DNA from: Marinobacterium sedimentorum
GTDB taxonomy: Bacteria; Pseudomonadota; Gammaproteobacteria; Pseudomonadales; Balneatricaceae
Assembly (NCBI RefSeq): GCF_024267675.1
Contig: NZ_JALDYX010000009.1
Location: 62,001 to 126,000 of the forward strand
Direction of reading: 5' to 3'
Length of the DNA: 64,000 nt
Shown: piece by piece, positions 18,787 through 28,146 of the stretch
How positions within the stretch are numbered: position 1 is the first letter of the stretch
How the letters are laid out: each line of letters opens with the position of its first letter
Translations under genes and position numbers: made by a program
The notes under the pieces: model-generated
What the model was told of the DNA's origin: nothing
The model's database searches: none
What the model saw: only the letters and a program-made list of their open reading frames with translations

Positions 18787-19425
18787 ATGTTTACCCCCAA
18801 CAGTTTTCGCGAGAATCGCAGCGAGCAGCTACAGGGGCTGATTCAGACTCAGCCGCTGGGCCTGCTGATCACCCATGGAGTGGATGGCCTGCAGACCAGC
18901 CTGTTGCCCTTCTTGCTATACCCCGATGAAGGGGTTTGTGGTGTGCTGCGTGCCCATCTGGCCCGGGCGAATCCGCAATGGCGGGCGCTGGATGGCACGG
19001 CGGATTGCCTGGTGGTGTTTCAGGGGGAAAATGGCTACGTCACGCCCGACTGGTATCCCAGCAAAGCCGCGACGCAACGGGCGGTACCTACCTGGAATTA
19101 CATCGCCGTCGAGGCGCGGGGTCCGGCAGCGGCGGTGCAGGACCCGGCCTGGCTACGGCGGCAGCTGGAGGATCTGACCCACCTTCAGGAGGGGCGGCGG
19201 CAGCAGCCCTGGTCACTGGATGAGGCCCCGGCCGATTTCATTGCTGCCCAGATGAAGGCCATCGTTGGTATCGAGATTCCAATCACGCACCTGGATGGAA
19301 AATGGAAACTGAGCCAGAATCGAAACGCCGCTGACCGCTCAGGAGTTATCCAAGGACTGCGGGATGAGCGCGACCCTCATAGTAACCCTGCGCTGGCCGA
19401 GCAGGTGGCGCAGCAACAGGAATAG
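18787..19425 (+). CDS. PaiB-like FMN-binding protein
   Basis: A 212-residue protein starting MFTPNSFRENRSEQLQGLIQ. It matches the PaiB family (FMN-binding negative regulators), with the conserved HLARANPQWRAL, a GYVTPDWYPSK segment, the VPTWNY motif, and WKLSQNRNAADRSGVIQGL at the C-terminus. PaiB of Bacillus affects sporulation and protease genes; most homologues are uncharacterised flavin-binding split-barrel proteins. The gene stands alone; the 298 bases before it hold no gene that I can support. Confidence 0.88.
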   Translation: MFTPNSFRENRSEQLQGLIQTQPLGLLITHGVDGLQTSLLPFLLYPDEGVCGVLRAHLARANPQWRALDGTADCLVVFQGENGYVTPDWYPSKAATQRAVPTWNYIAVEARGPAAAVQDPAWLRRQLEDLTHLQEGRRQQPWSLDEAPADFIAAQMKAIVGIEIPITHLDGKWKLSQNRNAADRSGVIQGLRDERDPHSNPALAEQVAQQQE

Positions 19426-19466
19426 CCCTGTGCAATCCTGTTGCGTGTATTCCCATGGCGGATGCC

Positions 19467-22400
19467 TCAGGACGACGTCGTCTGCAGTGGCAGCGGTGCG
19501 CCGCACTGGCTGCCGGGCTGCAGGTAGGGTTGCAGTATGGGTGCCATGCCCTTGAGCACCTGTACCGGCAGTGCCGAGGTGAACCTGAAGTCCTTGGCAT
19601 CAGTGCCCGGCACGAAGGCGGTGAGGGTGCCGAAGTGATTGGGGCCCAGGTAGAACACAAAGGTGGCGGTGCGGTTCAGGACTCTTGAGTTCAGAATCTG
19701 GCCGCCGCGCCCGGTCTGCTCGATGCGGTTGTCACCGGTGCCGGTTTTCCCGCCCATCACCAGGGGAGCACCCTGGTTGTCCGTGAAGGTGCCCTGCAGA
19801 CGCCGCGCGGTGCCGCCCTCGACCACAGTGTTGAGCGCTGCGCGCAGTACCCTGGCGACCTCCGGTTGCATCACCCGCACGCCGCCGCTGGCGCGTTGGC
19901 CCAGGCGAGTCTCATAGGGTGTATCGGTGGCAAAGTCGAGCTGCTCGATGCGCAGGCTCGGCAGGCGCAGGCCATCGTTCATGATGATGCCCATGAGTTC
20001 CGCCAGCGCTGCCGGGCGATCGCCGGAGCTGCCCAGCGCCGTGGCCAGCGATGGCACCAGGTGCTCGAACGGATAGCCCAGGCGCTGCCAGCGCTCATGG
20101 ATGTCGAGGAAGGCTTCGACCTCCAGCATGGTGCGGATACGACTGTCGCGGGCGCTTTTGTGACGGGTGCGGAACAGCCAGCGATAGACATCCTGGCGCT
20201 GGGTTTCGCTGGCGCTGACGGCGTCGCTGAAGGTGGCGATGGAGTGTTCCAGCCGGTAGCGCAGCAGCCAGAGTTCCAGCGGGTGTACGCGGGCGATATA
20301 GCCCTGGTCGGTGAGGTTGAAGGCGCCGGGGCCGTATTTGCCGTAGAGGCCGCTGAGTTCCTTATCGGTCAGTTTTTCACCGGGCAGGCGTTCGCGCAAA
20401 AAGGCATCGAAGCTGGCCTGATCGCCATCCGGCATCAGGTAGCGATGCACAGCCGCCAGGCGCACCGGGGTCTGACGCAGGCCGTCGAGAAAGATATCCA
20501 GCTGCTCCTGGGGCGTTTTGTTGTTGTATTTACGCCAGAAGCGCAGCAGAAATACCTTGCCTTCCTTGTCGGCGAAGCGACGCAGGTAATCCTCGCGTCG
20601 AGGGTCCTGGTCGTCTTTCAGCAGTTCGCCGGTATTGCCCGGTGCCTGATAGATGCTGTAACGCACCAGGTCACGCAACAGGCGCACGAAGGGCAGGTTG
20701 AGGGATTCGCGCACGGCATCGCTCACAGTGGCCTGGCGGCCGTTGTCTTCGGCGCGAAAGTTGCTGAAGGTATGAATCCCGCCGCCGGTGAAAAAGCGCT
20801 CGAAGGGGCTGGCGGAGTAGCGCCGCTCCATGGCCGCCTGAAGCATGGTTTCAAGATCGGGGTCAAAGCCCCGGGCCAGGTAGTCCCGCACCCAGCGGGT
20901 CAGGTAATCGTCCGCGGCAATGTCCACCGCCAGCAGTTCGGTGCGGCTGAGGCCGGCAAAGCGCTGATGCAGTTCGGCGATAACACCCAGATAATGCGCC
21001 AGCACCCGCAGCTTGGCGGTGGAGCCGAGCTCAAGTTTGCTGCCCTCGTTGATGTCGAATGGCTGGTCGGTGTTGTCGGTCTGCACCCGCACGCGGTTGC
21101 CATCCGAGCTGCGCTCGAACAGGGTGAAACTGTAGCGCACCTGGTCGGTGTTGCTGACAGACAGCAGCCGCTCGCCCAGCAGGCCGGTTTCGGTAGCAAA
21201 GTCCGGATCTGCAAGGCGACGCAGGTACTGGCTGACATCACGCTGCAATGGGCCTGACAGGGTGCTGCCGGCATCCAGATCGAGCCGGTCAAGGTCGTAG
21301 AGCGGCAGCCCCAGCAGGCTGGAGAGGCGGCTGCGGGCAACATTGATGCCTTTGCTGCTGTCGACCTGATGCTGAATCGGGGTATTGATCCAGTCGCGGA
21401 ATTCGACCTGCTGTTCCAGTGCGGCATCGCGCAGTGCATCGTTGATCATGCCGCCCCGCGCCAGCAGGCGCACATGGCTATCAGTGAGCTCGGCCAGATC
21501 CGCGCGGCCACGGTTGAGATAATAGGAGGGTCTGCGCTGGGCGATCAGCAGCGACAGTACCTGGCGCAGCGCCTGGCCACGGGCCGCCAGGGTGGCGGCA
21601 TCGGCCGGCTGGGCATCGTTGGCGGCGCCAAGCAACTGGTTCAGCTGGTCGAAGTCGGCGCTGAACCAGACCTTCAGACCCGCCGCCAGTCCATGGACTT
21701 CACCGTGACCCGGTGCTGCGGCCAGAGGCACGGTGTTCAGATAATCGCGCACCACCCGCTGGCGCCACTCCAGTGTATCGGGCCCCTGCTGATAGGCGCG
21801 CACGCTGGCTGAAAACATCTGCCGCAGCTTTTCATCGGGCGAGTCGGTCAGGCCCCTGGGGGAGTGGCGGTATTTTTCCAGCTGGGTCGCAAGGGTACTG
21901 CCGCCCGCTGAGTCACTGGCCAGGTCGAGGCGCTTGCCCAGCTGCGACAGCGCGGCCTTGACGAAGCGCGGCCAGTCCACGGCAGGGTTGGCGCGGGGCT
22001 GCGCCGGATCCAGCAGGTCACGGTTCTCGATAAACAGCAGACTCTGCACCACCAGCGGGGGGATCACGGAAAAGCTCGAATAATACTGTTGCGGGTAGGC
22101 AAAGTTGTACAGCGGCTCCTTGCGACAGTCATAGATGGCCAGACCCGCCTGGGATTTTTCCGGGAAGGGTACCGGCAGGCCGCGCTGGCCGTAACTGAGC
22201 AGTGGCTCGGAAAAGCGCGCCTGTTGCAGAATATCAAAGTTCTGGCCCTGGGCACGCCCAAGCAATGCGGGCAGGCGGGCATACCCCAGGCGCAGATCGA
22301 ATGGGCCGTGCAAGGGATAGAGGATGGCGTCGCTGGGGCCGGGCTGCAGCGTATATTGCAGTGTCTGGGCGTACCGGCTTAACTCCCGGGATTGCAGTTC

Positions 22401-22583
22401 AGCGGTGCGGATCTCGTGGGTCGCCAGCAGGCCGGCCACCGCAGCGATGGTGACCAGCGGGGAAACCCAGAACAGCAATATTGATCGCCAGCGATGGGGC
22501 TTGCGCTTGGCCAGTATCACGGGGCTAATCCCCTTTTTCGCGCTGGCAGTCCCGCCTACATCAGATTGCAAATACGCCCCCAT
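19467..22583 (-). CDS. Class A penicillin-binding protein, diverged (GT51 + transpeptidase-like)
   Basis: A 1038-residue membrane protein with a cytosolic N-terminus and one transmembrane helix at about 36-56. A GT51 transglycosylase region includes FIENRDLLDP (184-193) and GGSTLATQLEKY (228-239). A penicillin-binding-like domain has STAK (521-524) and KTGT (946-949). It should polymerise glycan strands and perhaps crosslink them in the periplasm. In the usual GT51 motif EDxxFxxHxG the second half is not conserved here, and the protein is about 200-250 residues longer than PBP1a/1b, with a large insertion between the domains. It is monocistronic and convergent with the PaiB-like gene. The start is uncertain because no good ribosome binding site precedes 22583. 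Confidence 0.82.
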   Translation of the reverse strand: MGAYLQSDVGGTASAKKGISPVILAKRKPHRWRSILLFWVSPLVTIAAVAGLLATHEIRTAELQSRELSRYAQTLQYTLQPGPSDAILYPLHGPFDLRLGYARLPALLGRAQGQNFDILQQARFSEPLLSYGQRGLPVPFPEKSQAGLAIYDCRKEPLYNFAYPQQYYSSFSVIPPLVVQSLLFIENRDLLDPAQPRANPAVDWPRFVKAALSQLGKRLDLASDSAGGSTLATQLEKYRHSPRGLTDSPDEKLRQMFSASVRAYQQGPDTLEWRQRVVRDYLNTVPLAAAPGHGEVHGLAAGLKVWFSADFDQLNQLLGAANDAQPADAATLAARGQALRQVLSLLIAQRRPSYYLNRGRADLAELTDSHVRLLARGGMINDALRDAALEQQVEFRDWINTPIQHQVDSSKGINVARSRLSSLLGLPLYDLDRLDLDAGSTLSGPLQRDVSQYLRRLADPDFATETGLLGERLLSVSNTDQVRYSFTLFERSSDGNRVRVQTDNTDQPFDINEGSKLELGSTAKLRVLAHYLGVIAELHQRFAGLSRTELLAVDIAADDYLTRWVRDYLARGFDPDLETMLQAAMERRYSASPFERFFTGGGIHTFSNFRAEDNGRQATVSDAVRESLNLPFVRLLRDLVRYSIYQAPGNTGELLKDDQDPRREDYLRRFADKEGKVFLLRFWRKYNNKTPQEQLDIFLDGLRQTPVRLAAVHRYLMPDGDQASFDAFLRERLPGEKLTDKELSGLYGKYGPGAFNLTDQGYIARVHPLELWLLRYRLEHSIATFSDAVSASETQRQDVYRWLFRTRHKSARDSRIRTMLEVEAFLDIHERWQRLGYPFEHLVPSLATALGSSGDRPAALAELMGIIMNDGLRLPSLRIEQLDFATDTPYETRLGQRASGGVRVMQPEVARVLRAALNTVVEGGTARRLQGTFTDNQGAPLVMGGKTGTGDNRIEQTGRGGQILNSRVLNRTATFVFYLGPNHFGTLTAFVPGTDAKDFRFTSALPVQVLKGMAPILQPYLQPGSQCGAPLPLQTTSS

Positions 22584-22989
22584 TCAAGTGATCCTGATTC
22601 ATACATGATGACTACCAGTGTCAGTATAGACATCACTGACGTGCTCCATGTCTCGCGGCGGGCCTGCCGGACCCTGATGTCGGCGGTAAAAACGATTCCC
22701 AGGAACGAATGCATCGGGCGGGTACTGGCTATTATCAATAGCACTGGCTGACGCCTGTCCGCCAGTGCCTGACCAGAAATAATTGTGCGCTGCAGCCAGA
22801 CCTGCAAGTTTTTAGACATTTTGCGTTGCACCAGAGACATGCTGGCGCTGGACGCGGATATACCATTGCGGCGCGGTTCGGGAGCATGTCCGGCGGAGTC
22901 AACTTTATGACCGATGCCGTTATGGTGCTCGGCGCTCAGGCTTCCATAATGCATCTGCTGTACACCTTAACCCACCCTGGGATCGAGCC
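22584..22989. other. Divergent intergenic region, PBP gene and acyl-CoA synthetase
   Basis: 406 bases between two divergent genes. A short hairpin GTCAGT/ACTGAC lies around 22620-22640. I see no credible gene; the minus-strand open frame 22556-22954 lacks family character and overlaps the PBP start. Promoters for both genes must lie here, but I cannot place them with confidence. Confidence 0.5.
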
Positions 22990-24633
22990 ATGAATACAAA
23001 AATAATCAGCCCTTGTGCCGGCGCCTATCAATATCCGTTACTGATCAAGAGTTTGCTGCTGTCGGGACGACGCTATGCGCCGGATCGCGAGATTGTGCAT
23101 GGCGACAGGCGTTACAACTATCAGGAACTCAATGCGCGCATCTGTCGCCTGGCCAATGTGCTGACCGCCGCCGGGATCAGTGCCGGGGATACCGTGGCGG
23201 TGATGGACTGGGACAGCCATCGCTATCTGGAGGCCTATTTTGCCGTGCCCATGATCGGCGCAGTGCTGCATCACGTGAATGTGCGCCTGAGCAGCGATCA
23301 GATCGGTTACACCATGCGCCATGCTGAGGACAACCTGGTTCTTGTCCATGATGACTTCCTGCCGCTGGTCGAGGTGCTGGCACCGACGCTTCCCAGCGTG
23401 CGCGGCTACATTCAATTGACGGATGCAGGCTCTGCAGCAGACACCGGACTTGAGCCGCTGGGCGAATATGAGGCGCTGCTGGCCGGCGCCGATTCCGCAT
23501 ACGATTTCCCCGATTTCGATGAAAACTCGGTGGCCACCACCTTCTACACCACGGGTACCACCGGAAACCCCAAGGGCGTCTTTTTCAGCCACCGGCAGCT
23601 GGTGCTGCACACGCTGAACATGGCAACGACGCTGGCGGCCCATGAGGGCCTGCCGCTGCTGCGCTCGGAAGATGTCTATATGCCGATGACGCCGATGTTT
23701 CACGTCCATGCCTGGGGCGTGCCTTATGTCGCCACCCTGATCGGCGCCAAGCAGGTCTATCCCGGTCGCTATGATCCGAACCGGCTGGTGCGGCTGTTTC
23801 GGGAAGAGGGCGTTACCTTTTCCCACGGCGTACCGACCGTGCTGCAGATGATCCTGAACTGCGACGAGGCCAGGACAACCGACTTGCGTGGCTGGAAGCT
23901 GCTCACAGGCGGCGCCGCCCCGACCGAGGGCATGGTCAGGCAAATGGCCGAGCGCGGCATCCTGTTCTACACCGGCTACGGCCTGTCAGAGACCTGTCCG
24001 CTGCTGAGCACCACCTATCTGGGTCCGGATCAGACGGCATTGCCGATGGAGGAGCAGATCCCGCTGCGCATGAAGACCGGCGTTCCGGTGGGGCTGGTGG
24101 ACCTGCGCCTGCTGGATACTGAAGGCCGGCAGGTGCCCTGCGACGGCGTCAGTGTGGGTGAGGTTGTGGTACGTGCCCCCTGGCTCACCCAGGGCTACTA
24201 CCTGGATGAGGACAAGGGTGCCGAGCTCTGGGATGGCGGCTGGCTGCACACCGGCGATGTGGCCTCAATGGATCCTTGTGGGGTGTTGCAGATCCGGGAT
24301 CGCATCAAGGATGTGATCAAGACTGGCGGGGAGTGGATTTCGTCGCTGCTGCTGGAAAGCCTGATCAGCAAGCATCCGGCTGTCGCCGAGGTCGCAGTAG
24401 TGGGCGTACCGGATGCACGCTGGGACGAGCGCCCGCTGGCGCTGGTGGTTCCGGTTTCCGGCACGCAGCTTGAGCCCGCCAGCGTGCAGCGGCATCTGGC
24501 CCAGTTTGTCGAATCCGGGGCGATCAACAAATGGGCGGTGCCCGAACAGATCCGTATCGTTGACGAGATTCCCAAGACCAGCGTCGGCAAGGTCAACAAG
24601 AAGCAGATTCGCGAGCAGCTGCCAGACGCCTGA
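22990..24633 (+). CDS. Fatty acid--CoA ligase (AMP-forming), AlkK-like
   Basis: A 547-residue ANL-superfamily enzyme. The P-loop motif YTTGTTGNPKG is at 186-196, the adenine-binding region GYGLSETCPLL near 330, the hinge motif TGDVASMDPCGVLQIRDRIKD near 422-440, and the C-terminal catalytic lysine region KTSVGKVNKKQIRE near 530. It activates a carboxylic acid to its CoA thioester with ATP. Length and the N-terminal half resemble medium-chain acyl-CoA synthetases such as AlkK, but chain length cannot be decided. The ATG follows a weak ribosome binding site. It is a single gene. Confidence 0.88.
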   Translation: MNTKIISPCAGAYQYPLLIKSLLLSGRRYAPDREIVHGDRRYNYQELNARICRLANVLTAAGISAGDTVAVMDWDSHRYLEAYFAVPMIGAVLHHVNVRLSSDQIGYTMRHAEDNLVLVHDDFLPLVEVLAPTLPSVRGYIQLTDAGSAADTGLEPLGEYEALLAGADSAYDFPDFDENSVATTFYTTGTTGNPKGVFFSHRQLVLHTLNMATTLAAHEGLPLLRSEDVYMPMTPMFHVHAWGVPYVATLIGAKQVYPGRYDPNRLVRLFREEGVTFSHGVPTVLQMILNCDEARTTDLRGWKLLTGGAAPTEGMVRQMAERGILFYTGYGLSETCPLLSTTYLGPDQTALPMEEQIPLRMKTGVPVGLVDLRLLDTEGRQVPCDGVSVGEVVVRAPWLTQGYYLDEDKGAELWDGGWLHTGDVASMDPCGVLQIRDRIKDVIKTGGEWISSLLLESLISKHPAVAEVAVVGVPDARWDERPLALVVPVSGTQLEPASVQRHLAQFVESGAINKWAVPEQIRIVDEIPKTSVGKVNKKQIREQLPDA

Positions 24634-24899
24634 AACGACTGTGCTGGCGGCTGTTCAGGCAGGTCCGAAGCTGCGCAGAGGATAGCGGCGAAGCCCATGT
24701 TTTTTATGCTATTCTTGCCGCCGAAATTTTGCGGATCAAGGCCACAAGCCCTCCGCATCCGTAGCCAGTGACGGCGGCGCCGGCAAGTCCGGTGCCCGTC
24801 GTCTTTGTGTGCGCAATTCAAATGGCTGCAGCCTATCGGTTCTGGCCCGACACACCGGCGTTATCCCGCCAGGTGCGTTGCAGATTCAGGAGACGTTTG

Positions 24900-26306
24900 A
24901 TGTCCAGGGTTGATTCGGTTTCGAGCTCTGATGCCGCCAGCAGCGCTGCGGTGACGCACCCCCAGTGGTCCTCCAGGCTGGCCTTTATTCTTGCCGCCAC
25001 GGGCTCCGCCGTCGGGTTGGGCAATATCTGGAAATTCCCCTATATCACCGGTGAGAACGGCGGCGGCGCCTTTGTGCTGGTGTACCTGCTTTGTATCCTG
25101 GTCGTGGGTCTGCCGATTCTGGCCGCCGAAATTCTGCTGGGGCGGCGCAGTGGCTGCAGCCCCATTCAGGGCATGGCGCAACTGGCCAGGCGAGATGGCG
25201 TATCGGCGCGCTGGGGCTGGATGGCCTGGATCGGCTTCGTGGCGGCCTTTGTGCTGTTGTCGTTTTATTCCGTTGTGGGCGGCTGGTCCCTGGCCTATGT
25301 CGGCCTTGCCGCCGAAGGGGCGTTCAGCGGTGCCGACGCCGCCACCATCGGCGGGATCTTTGGCCAGTTGCTGGAAGACCCCGCATCGCTGCTGCTGTGG
25401 CACAGCCTGTTTATGTTGCTGGTGGTGCTGATTGCCGGTAGCGGTGTCCGCGCCGGTATGGAGCGCAGTATCAAGCTGCTGATGCCGCTGCTGTTCGTGT
25501 TGCTGCTGGTGCTGGTGGGTTACGCGGCGCTGCGCGGCAACTTTGCCCAGGCGCTGGGTTTCCTGTTTACACCGGACTTCAGCAAGCTGACCACCGAAGG
25601 CGTTCTGACCGCGCTGGGGCATGCCTTCTTTACCTTGAGCACCGGTATCTGCGTGATGATGGCCTATGGCTCTTACCTGCCCAAAGACGTCAATATCGCC
25701 CGTACCGTGGTCTCCATCGGCCTGCTGGATACGCTGGTGGCTTTGCTGGCGGGGCTGGCGATCTTCCCGCTGGTGTTCGCCAACGGTCTTGAACCGGGCG
25801 CGGGCCCTGGGCTGATTTTCGTGACCCTGCCGCTGGCCTTTGGGCAGATGACCGGCGGGGTGGTGTTTGGCACCCTCTTCTTTGTACTGCTGCTGGTGGC
25901 CGCGGTGACCTCGGCCATTTCCATGATTGAGCCGGTGGTTGAATGGCTGGAAGACAGGGGTATTGGCCGCATGCTGGGGGCGCTTGTGTCCGGTGCCATG
26001 ATCTGGCTGCTGGGCCTCTGTACGGTGCTGTCCTTCAATATCTGGGCGCAATTTCATCCGCTGGACTTCCTCGCCCGCTTTGAGGGCAAGACGCTGTTCG
26101 ACCTGTTCGATTTCCTGGTGTCGAATCTGGCGTTGCCGCTGGGGGGGCTGGCGATTGCAGTTTACGCCGGCTGGGCCATGAAGCCGCAAACGCTGCGCGA
26201 GGGGATCGGGCTGGGGGAAGGCATCAGTTTCCGGGTATTTCATTTCGTGCTGCGTTTTTTGAGCCCCGCGGCGGTGCTGGTGGTGTTTGTCTACAACCTT
26301 GGCTGA
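24900..26306 (+). CDS. Sodium-dependent transporter (neurotransmitter:sodium symporter family)
   Basis: A 468-residue protein with about twelve hydrophobic segments. The first carries the LeuT-fold signature GLGNIWKFPYITGENGGGAF (39-58), where sodium and substrate bind. Bacterial members import amino acids with sodium. The ATG at 24900 is preferred over an in-frame ATG at 24768 because CAGGAGA lies about 8 bases before it and the protein then begins shortly before helix 1. The long open frame on the other strand (24861-26864) is a coding shadow. Substrate is not predictable; no catabolic gene adjoins it. Confidence 0.92.
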   Translation: MSRVDSVSSSDAASSAAVTHPQWSSRLAFILAATGSAVGLGNIWKFPYITGENGGGAFVLVYLLCILVVGLPILAAEILLGRRSGCSPIQGMAQLARRDGVSARWGWMAWIGFVAAFVLLSFYSVVGGWSLAYVGLAAEGAFSGADAATIGGIFGQLLEDPASLLLWHSLFMLLVVLIAGSGVRAGMERSIKLLMPLLFVLLLVLVGYAALRGNFAQALGFLFTPDFSKLTTEGVLTALGHAFFTLSTGICVMMAYGSYLPKDVNIARTVVSIGLLDTLVALLAGLAIFPLVFANGLEPGAGPGLIFVTLPLAFGQMTGGVVFGTLFFVLLLVAAVTSAISMIEPVVEWLEDRGIGRMLGALVSGAMIWLLGLCTVLSFNIWAQFHPLDFLARFEGKTLFDLFDFLVSNLALPLGGLAIAVYAGWAMKPQTLREGIGLGEGISFRVFHFVLRFLSPAAVLVVFVYNLG

Positions 26307-26387
26307 GCATGGCGGGCGCGCTTTTGCGGGGGATATAAAACTGCTAGGGTGACCTTCTTTTGGCGCTGAACAGGTTGAACCGCGACT

Positions 26388-27413
26388 ATGAGTCGTTCGC
26401 AAGAGTTTGATATTCCGGATCTGGGGCCTGCACGGGACGGTGGTCGACAGGACGCCGCCCCTGGGCGCGGTCATGCCGAGCCGCCACCTCGCCGCGCGGC
26501 TCCGGTACCGCCGCCACCGGCAAAGGGCGGCAATCTGTTGCACAGCCTGGTGCTGGTACTGCTGACCGCAGCCGCCAGCGGCCTGGGCTACTGGGGCTAC
26601 GGCCTGCAGCAGCAGCTGGAAGACAGCCTGGAGCAACAGGCGCAGGCGGCACAGCGACTGACTGATCTGGAGCAACTGCTTGAGGTCACCAGTGACAGCG
26701 CCAGCCAGTCGGGCCAGACGCTCAGCGGCCGGCTGGAACAGCAGGGCAAAACGGCGGCCGAGAAATATCAGCATTTCGATTCCGAAATCGCCAAGCTCTG
26801 GACCATCGCCTATCAGAGCAACAAGCCCAAGCTTGAAGCGCAGGAAAAACTGCTGGCTAGCCAAACGGAATTACAGACACAGCAGGGCAAGCAACTTGAG
26901 GTGCAGGCGGCGCAACTGGCTCAGCTTTTGCCACTGGCGGAGCAGCTCAAGGCCCAGGCCTCCCAACAGCAGTCTCAGGCCGCACAGCTGCAGTCCCAGG
27001 CGACTGAGGTCAAATCCCTGCAGGCGGCAATTGCGGCCAGCGACAAGGCGCGTGCTGCACTCGAAAAGCAGCTGCTAGCACTGGCGGGGCTGGAAAAGGG
27101 GCAGGCCAGTCTCAAGGGCGATCTGGATAAAACCGTGCAGGAACTCAAGCGCTCCCTCGCGACCCTGGAAACCCAGGTGCGCATCAGCGAAGAGGTGCAA
27201 ACGGAGAAGGTGGTTGCCCAGCAGCAGGCGTTGCGCAAGCTGAGTGACAAGCTGGCGATGCTGGAAGCCAGTGCCGGCAATACCGATGTGAGCCGTCGAG
27301 TGCATGTCAACGAGCAGGCGATTCAGGCCATAGACGGCAGTCGGCGGCAGCTGAATCAGGAGTTGCTGCAACTGCGTCAGCAGCTTAACAATTTGCAGTT
27401 GCGGCTGCAGTAA
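26388..27413 (+). CDS. Membrane-anchored coiled-coil protein, function unknown
   Basis: A 341-residue protein. Residues 1-48 are polar and Pro/Arg-rich, 49-70 form a single transmembrane helix (NLLHSLVLVLLTAAASGLGYW), and 73-341 is almost entirely Gln/Leu/Ala-rich heptad sequence that should form a long coiled coil. The topology suggests a cytosolic N-terminus and a periplasmic rod. I recognise no named family; it resembles the loosely annotated coiled-coil proteins found in many pseudomonads. It stands between the symporter gene (81 bases upstream) and thpR (151 bases downstream). The sequence is repetitive enough that distant homology searches will give false coiled-coil hits. Confidence 0.75.
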   Translation: MSRSQEFDIPDLGPARDGGRQDAAPGRGHAEPPPRRAAPVPPPPAKGGNLLHSLVLVLLTAAASGLGYWGYGLQQQLEDSLEQQAQAAQRLTDLEQLLEVTSDSASQSGQTLSGRLEQQGKTAAEKYQHFDSEIAKLWTIAYQSNKPKLEAQEKLLASQTELQTQQGKQLEVQAAQLAQLLPLAEQLKAQASQQQSQAAQLQSQATEVKSLQAAIAASDKARAALEKQLLALAGLEKGQASLKGDLDKTVQELKRSLATLETQVRISEEVQTEKVVAQQQALRKLSDKLAMLEASAGNTDVSRRVHVNEQAIQAIDGSRRQLNQELLQLRQQLNNLQLRLQ

Positions 27414-27564
27414 GTGTTTGATTCGACTCAGCCGCGCATTTGCAGCAGTTGAGCCTCTGCCCCACGGGCGGCGGGCTCTGCTGTACGAATGCTGAATCAG
27501 GCATTGCGTCGCCGGCGCCGGCAAGGCAGAATGACCCGTCTATCTATAAGGCTAATAGCTCCTA

Positions 27565-28146
27565 GTGAAGAAATTACGTGCATTTTTTGCACTCAAGCTG
27601 AACGATCAGATGGTGCGTAGATTGTCTGATCATGCTGATACCCTGTGCGCCTACGACCGCCACATGGAAGTGAACTGGGTCGATTCCGAAAGTTATCACC
27701 TGACGCTCTGTTTTCTGGGCGATATCGGGATTTCCCAGGTCGATACGCTTGAGCGCCTGACCCGCGAACAGCTGGCGCAGGTAGATCCTTTCCATGTCCG
27801 TCTCAATGCCGTCGACTACTATCCGGTCAGTCGCAGGCTTGCGCTGGTCGCTGCACTGAGCGAGGGCAGTGAAGAGCTGCAGGCCCTGCATCAGCAGATG
27901 GTGCAGGTGGCTGTCGCGGCGGGTCTTGACTATGACGACACCGACTTCAAGCCCCACGTGACCCTCGGACGCCTGCCGGCGGACAACACCTTTGAGCCGC
28001 CCGCCGCCTGGCCCGAGATGGACCTGCAAAGCCCGGCCTCATCCGTGGTGCTCTATCTGAGCAAGTCCGGTGAGCGTGGTCAGCACTATACCCCGCTGTT
28101 CGAAGTGCCGCTGCACTACGCCATGCCGCGCGTTCGTTCCGCCTGA
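27565..28146 (+). CDS. thpR: RNA 2',3'-cyclic phosphodiesterase (LigT/2H family)
   Basis: A 193-residue 2H phosphoesterase with the two catalytic HxT motifs HLTL (45-48) and HVTL (131-134), spaced as in ThpR. ThpR hydrolyses 2',3'-cyclic phosphate ends of RNA to 2'-phosphates and shows weak RNA ligation in vitro. The start is a GTG at 27565 giving MKKLRAFFALKLND, the normal family N-terminus; no ATG lies nearby upstream in frame. Monocistronic. Confidence 0.9.
   Translation: MKKLRAFFALKLNDQMVRRLSDHADTLCAYDRHMEVNWVDSESYHLTLCFLGDIGISQVDTLERLTREQLAQVDPFHVRLNAVDYYPVSRRLALVAALSEGSEELQALHQQMVQVAVAAGLDYDDTDFKPHVTLGRLPADNTFEPPAAWPEMDLQSPASSVVLYLSKSGERGQHYTPLFEVPLHYAMPRVRSA

Noticed and set aside
22556..22954. 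132-codon minus-strand frame upstream of the PBP gene
   Set aside because: It overlaps the PBP start region and has no homology signal. The intergenic region is better read as regulatory.
24861..26864. 667-codon minus-strand open frame opposite the sodium symporter
   Set aside because: Its Gln/His/Arg-rich low-complexity translation spans two real genes in the other direction. It is a GC-bias shadow.
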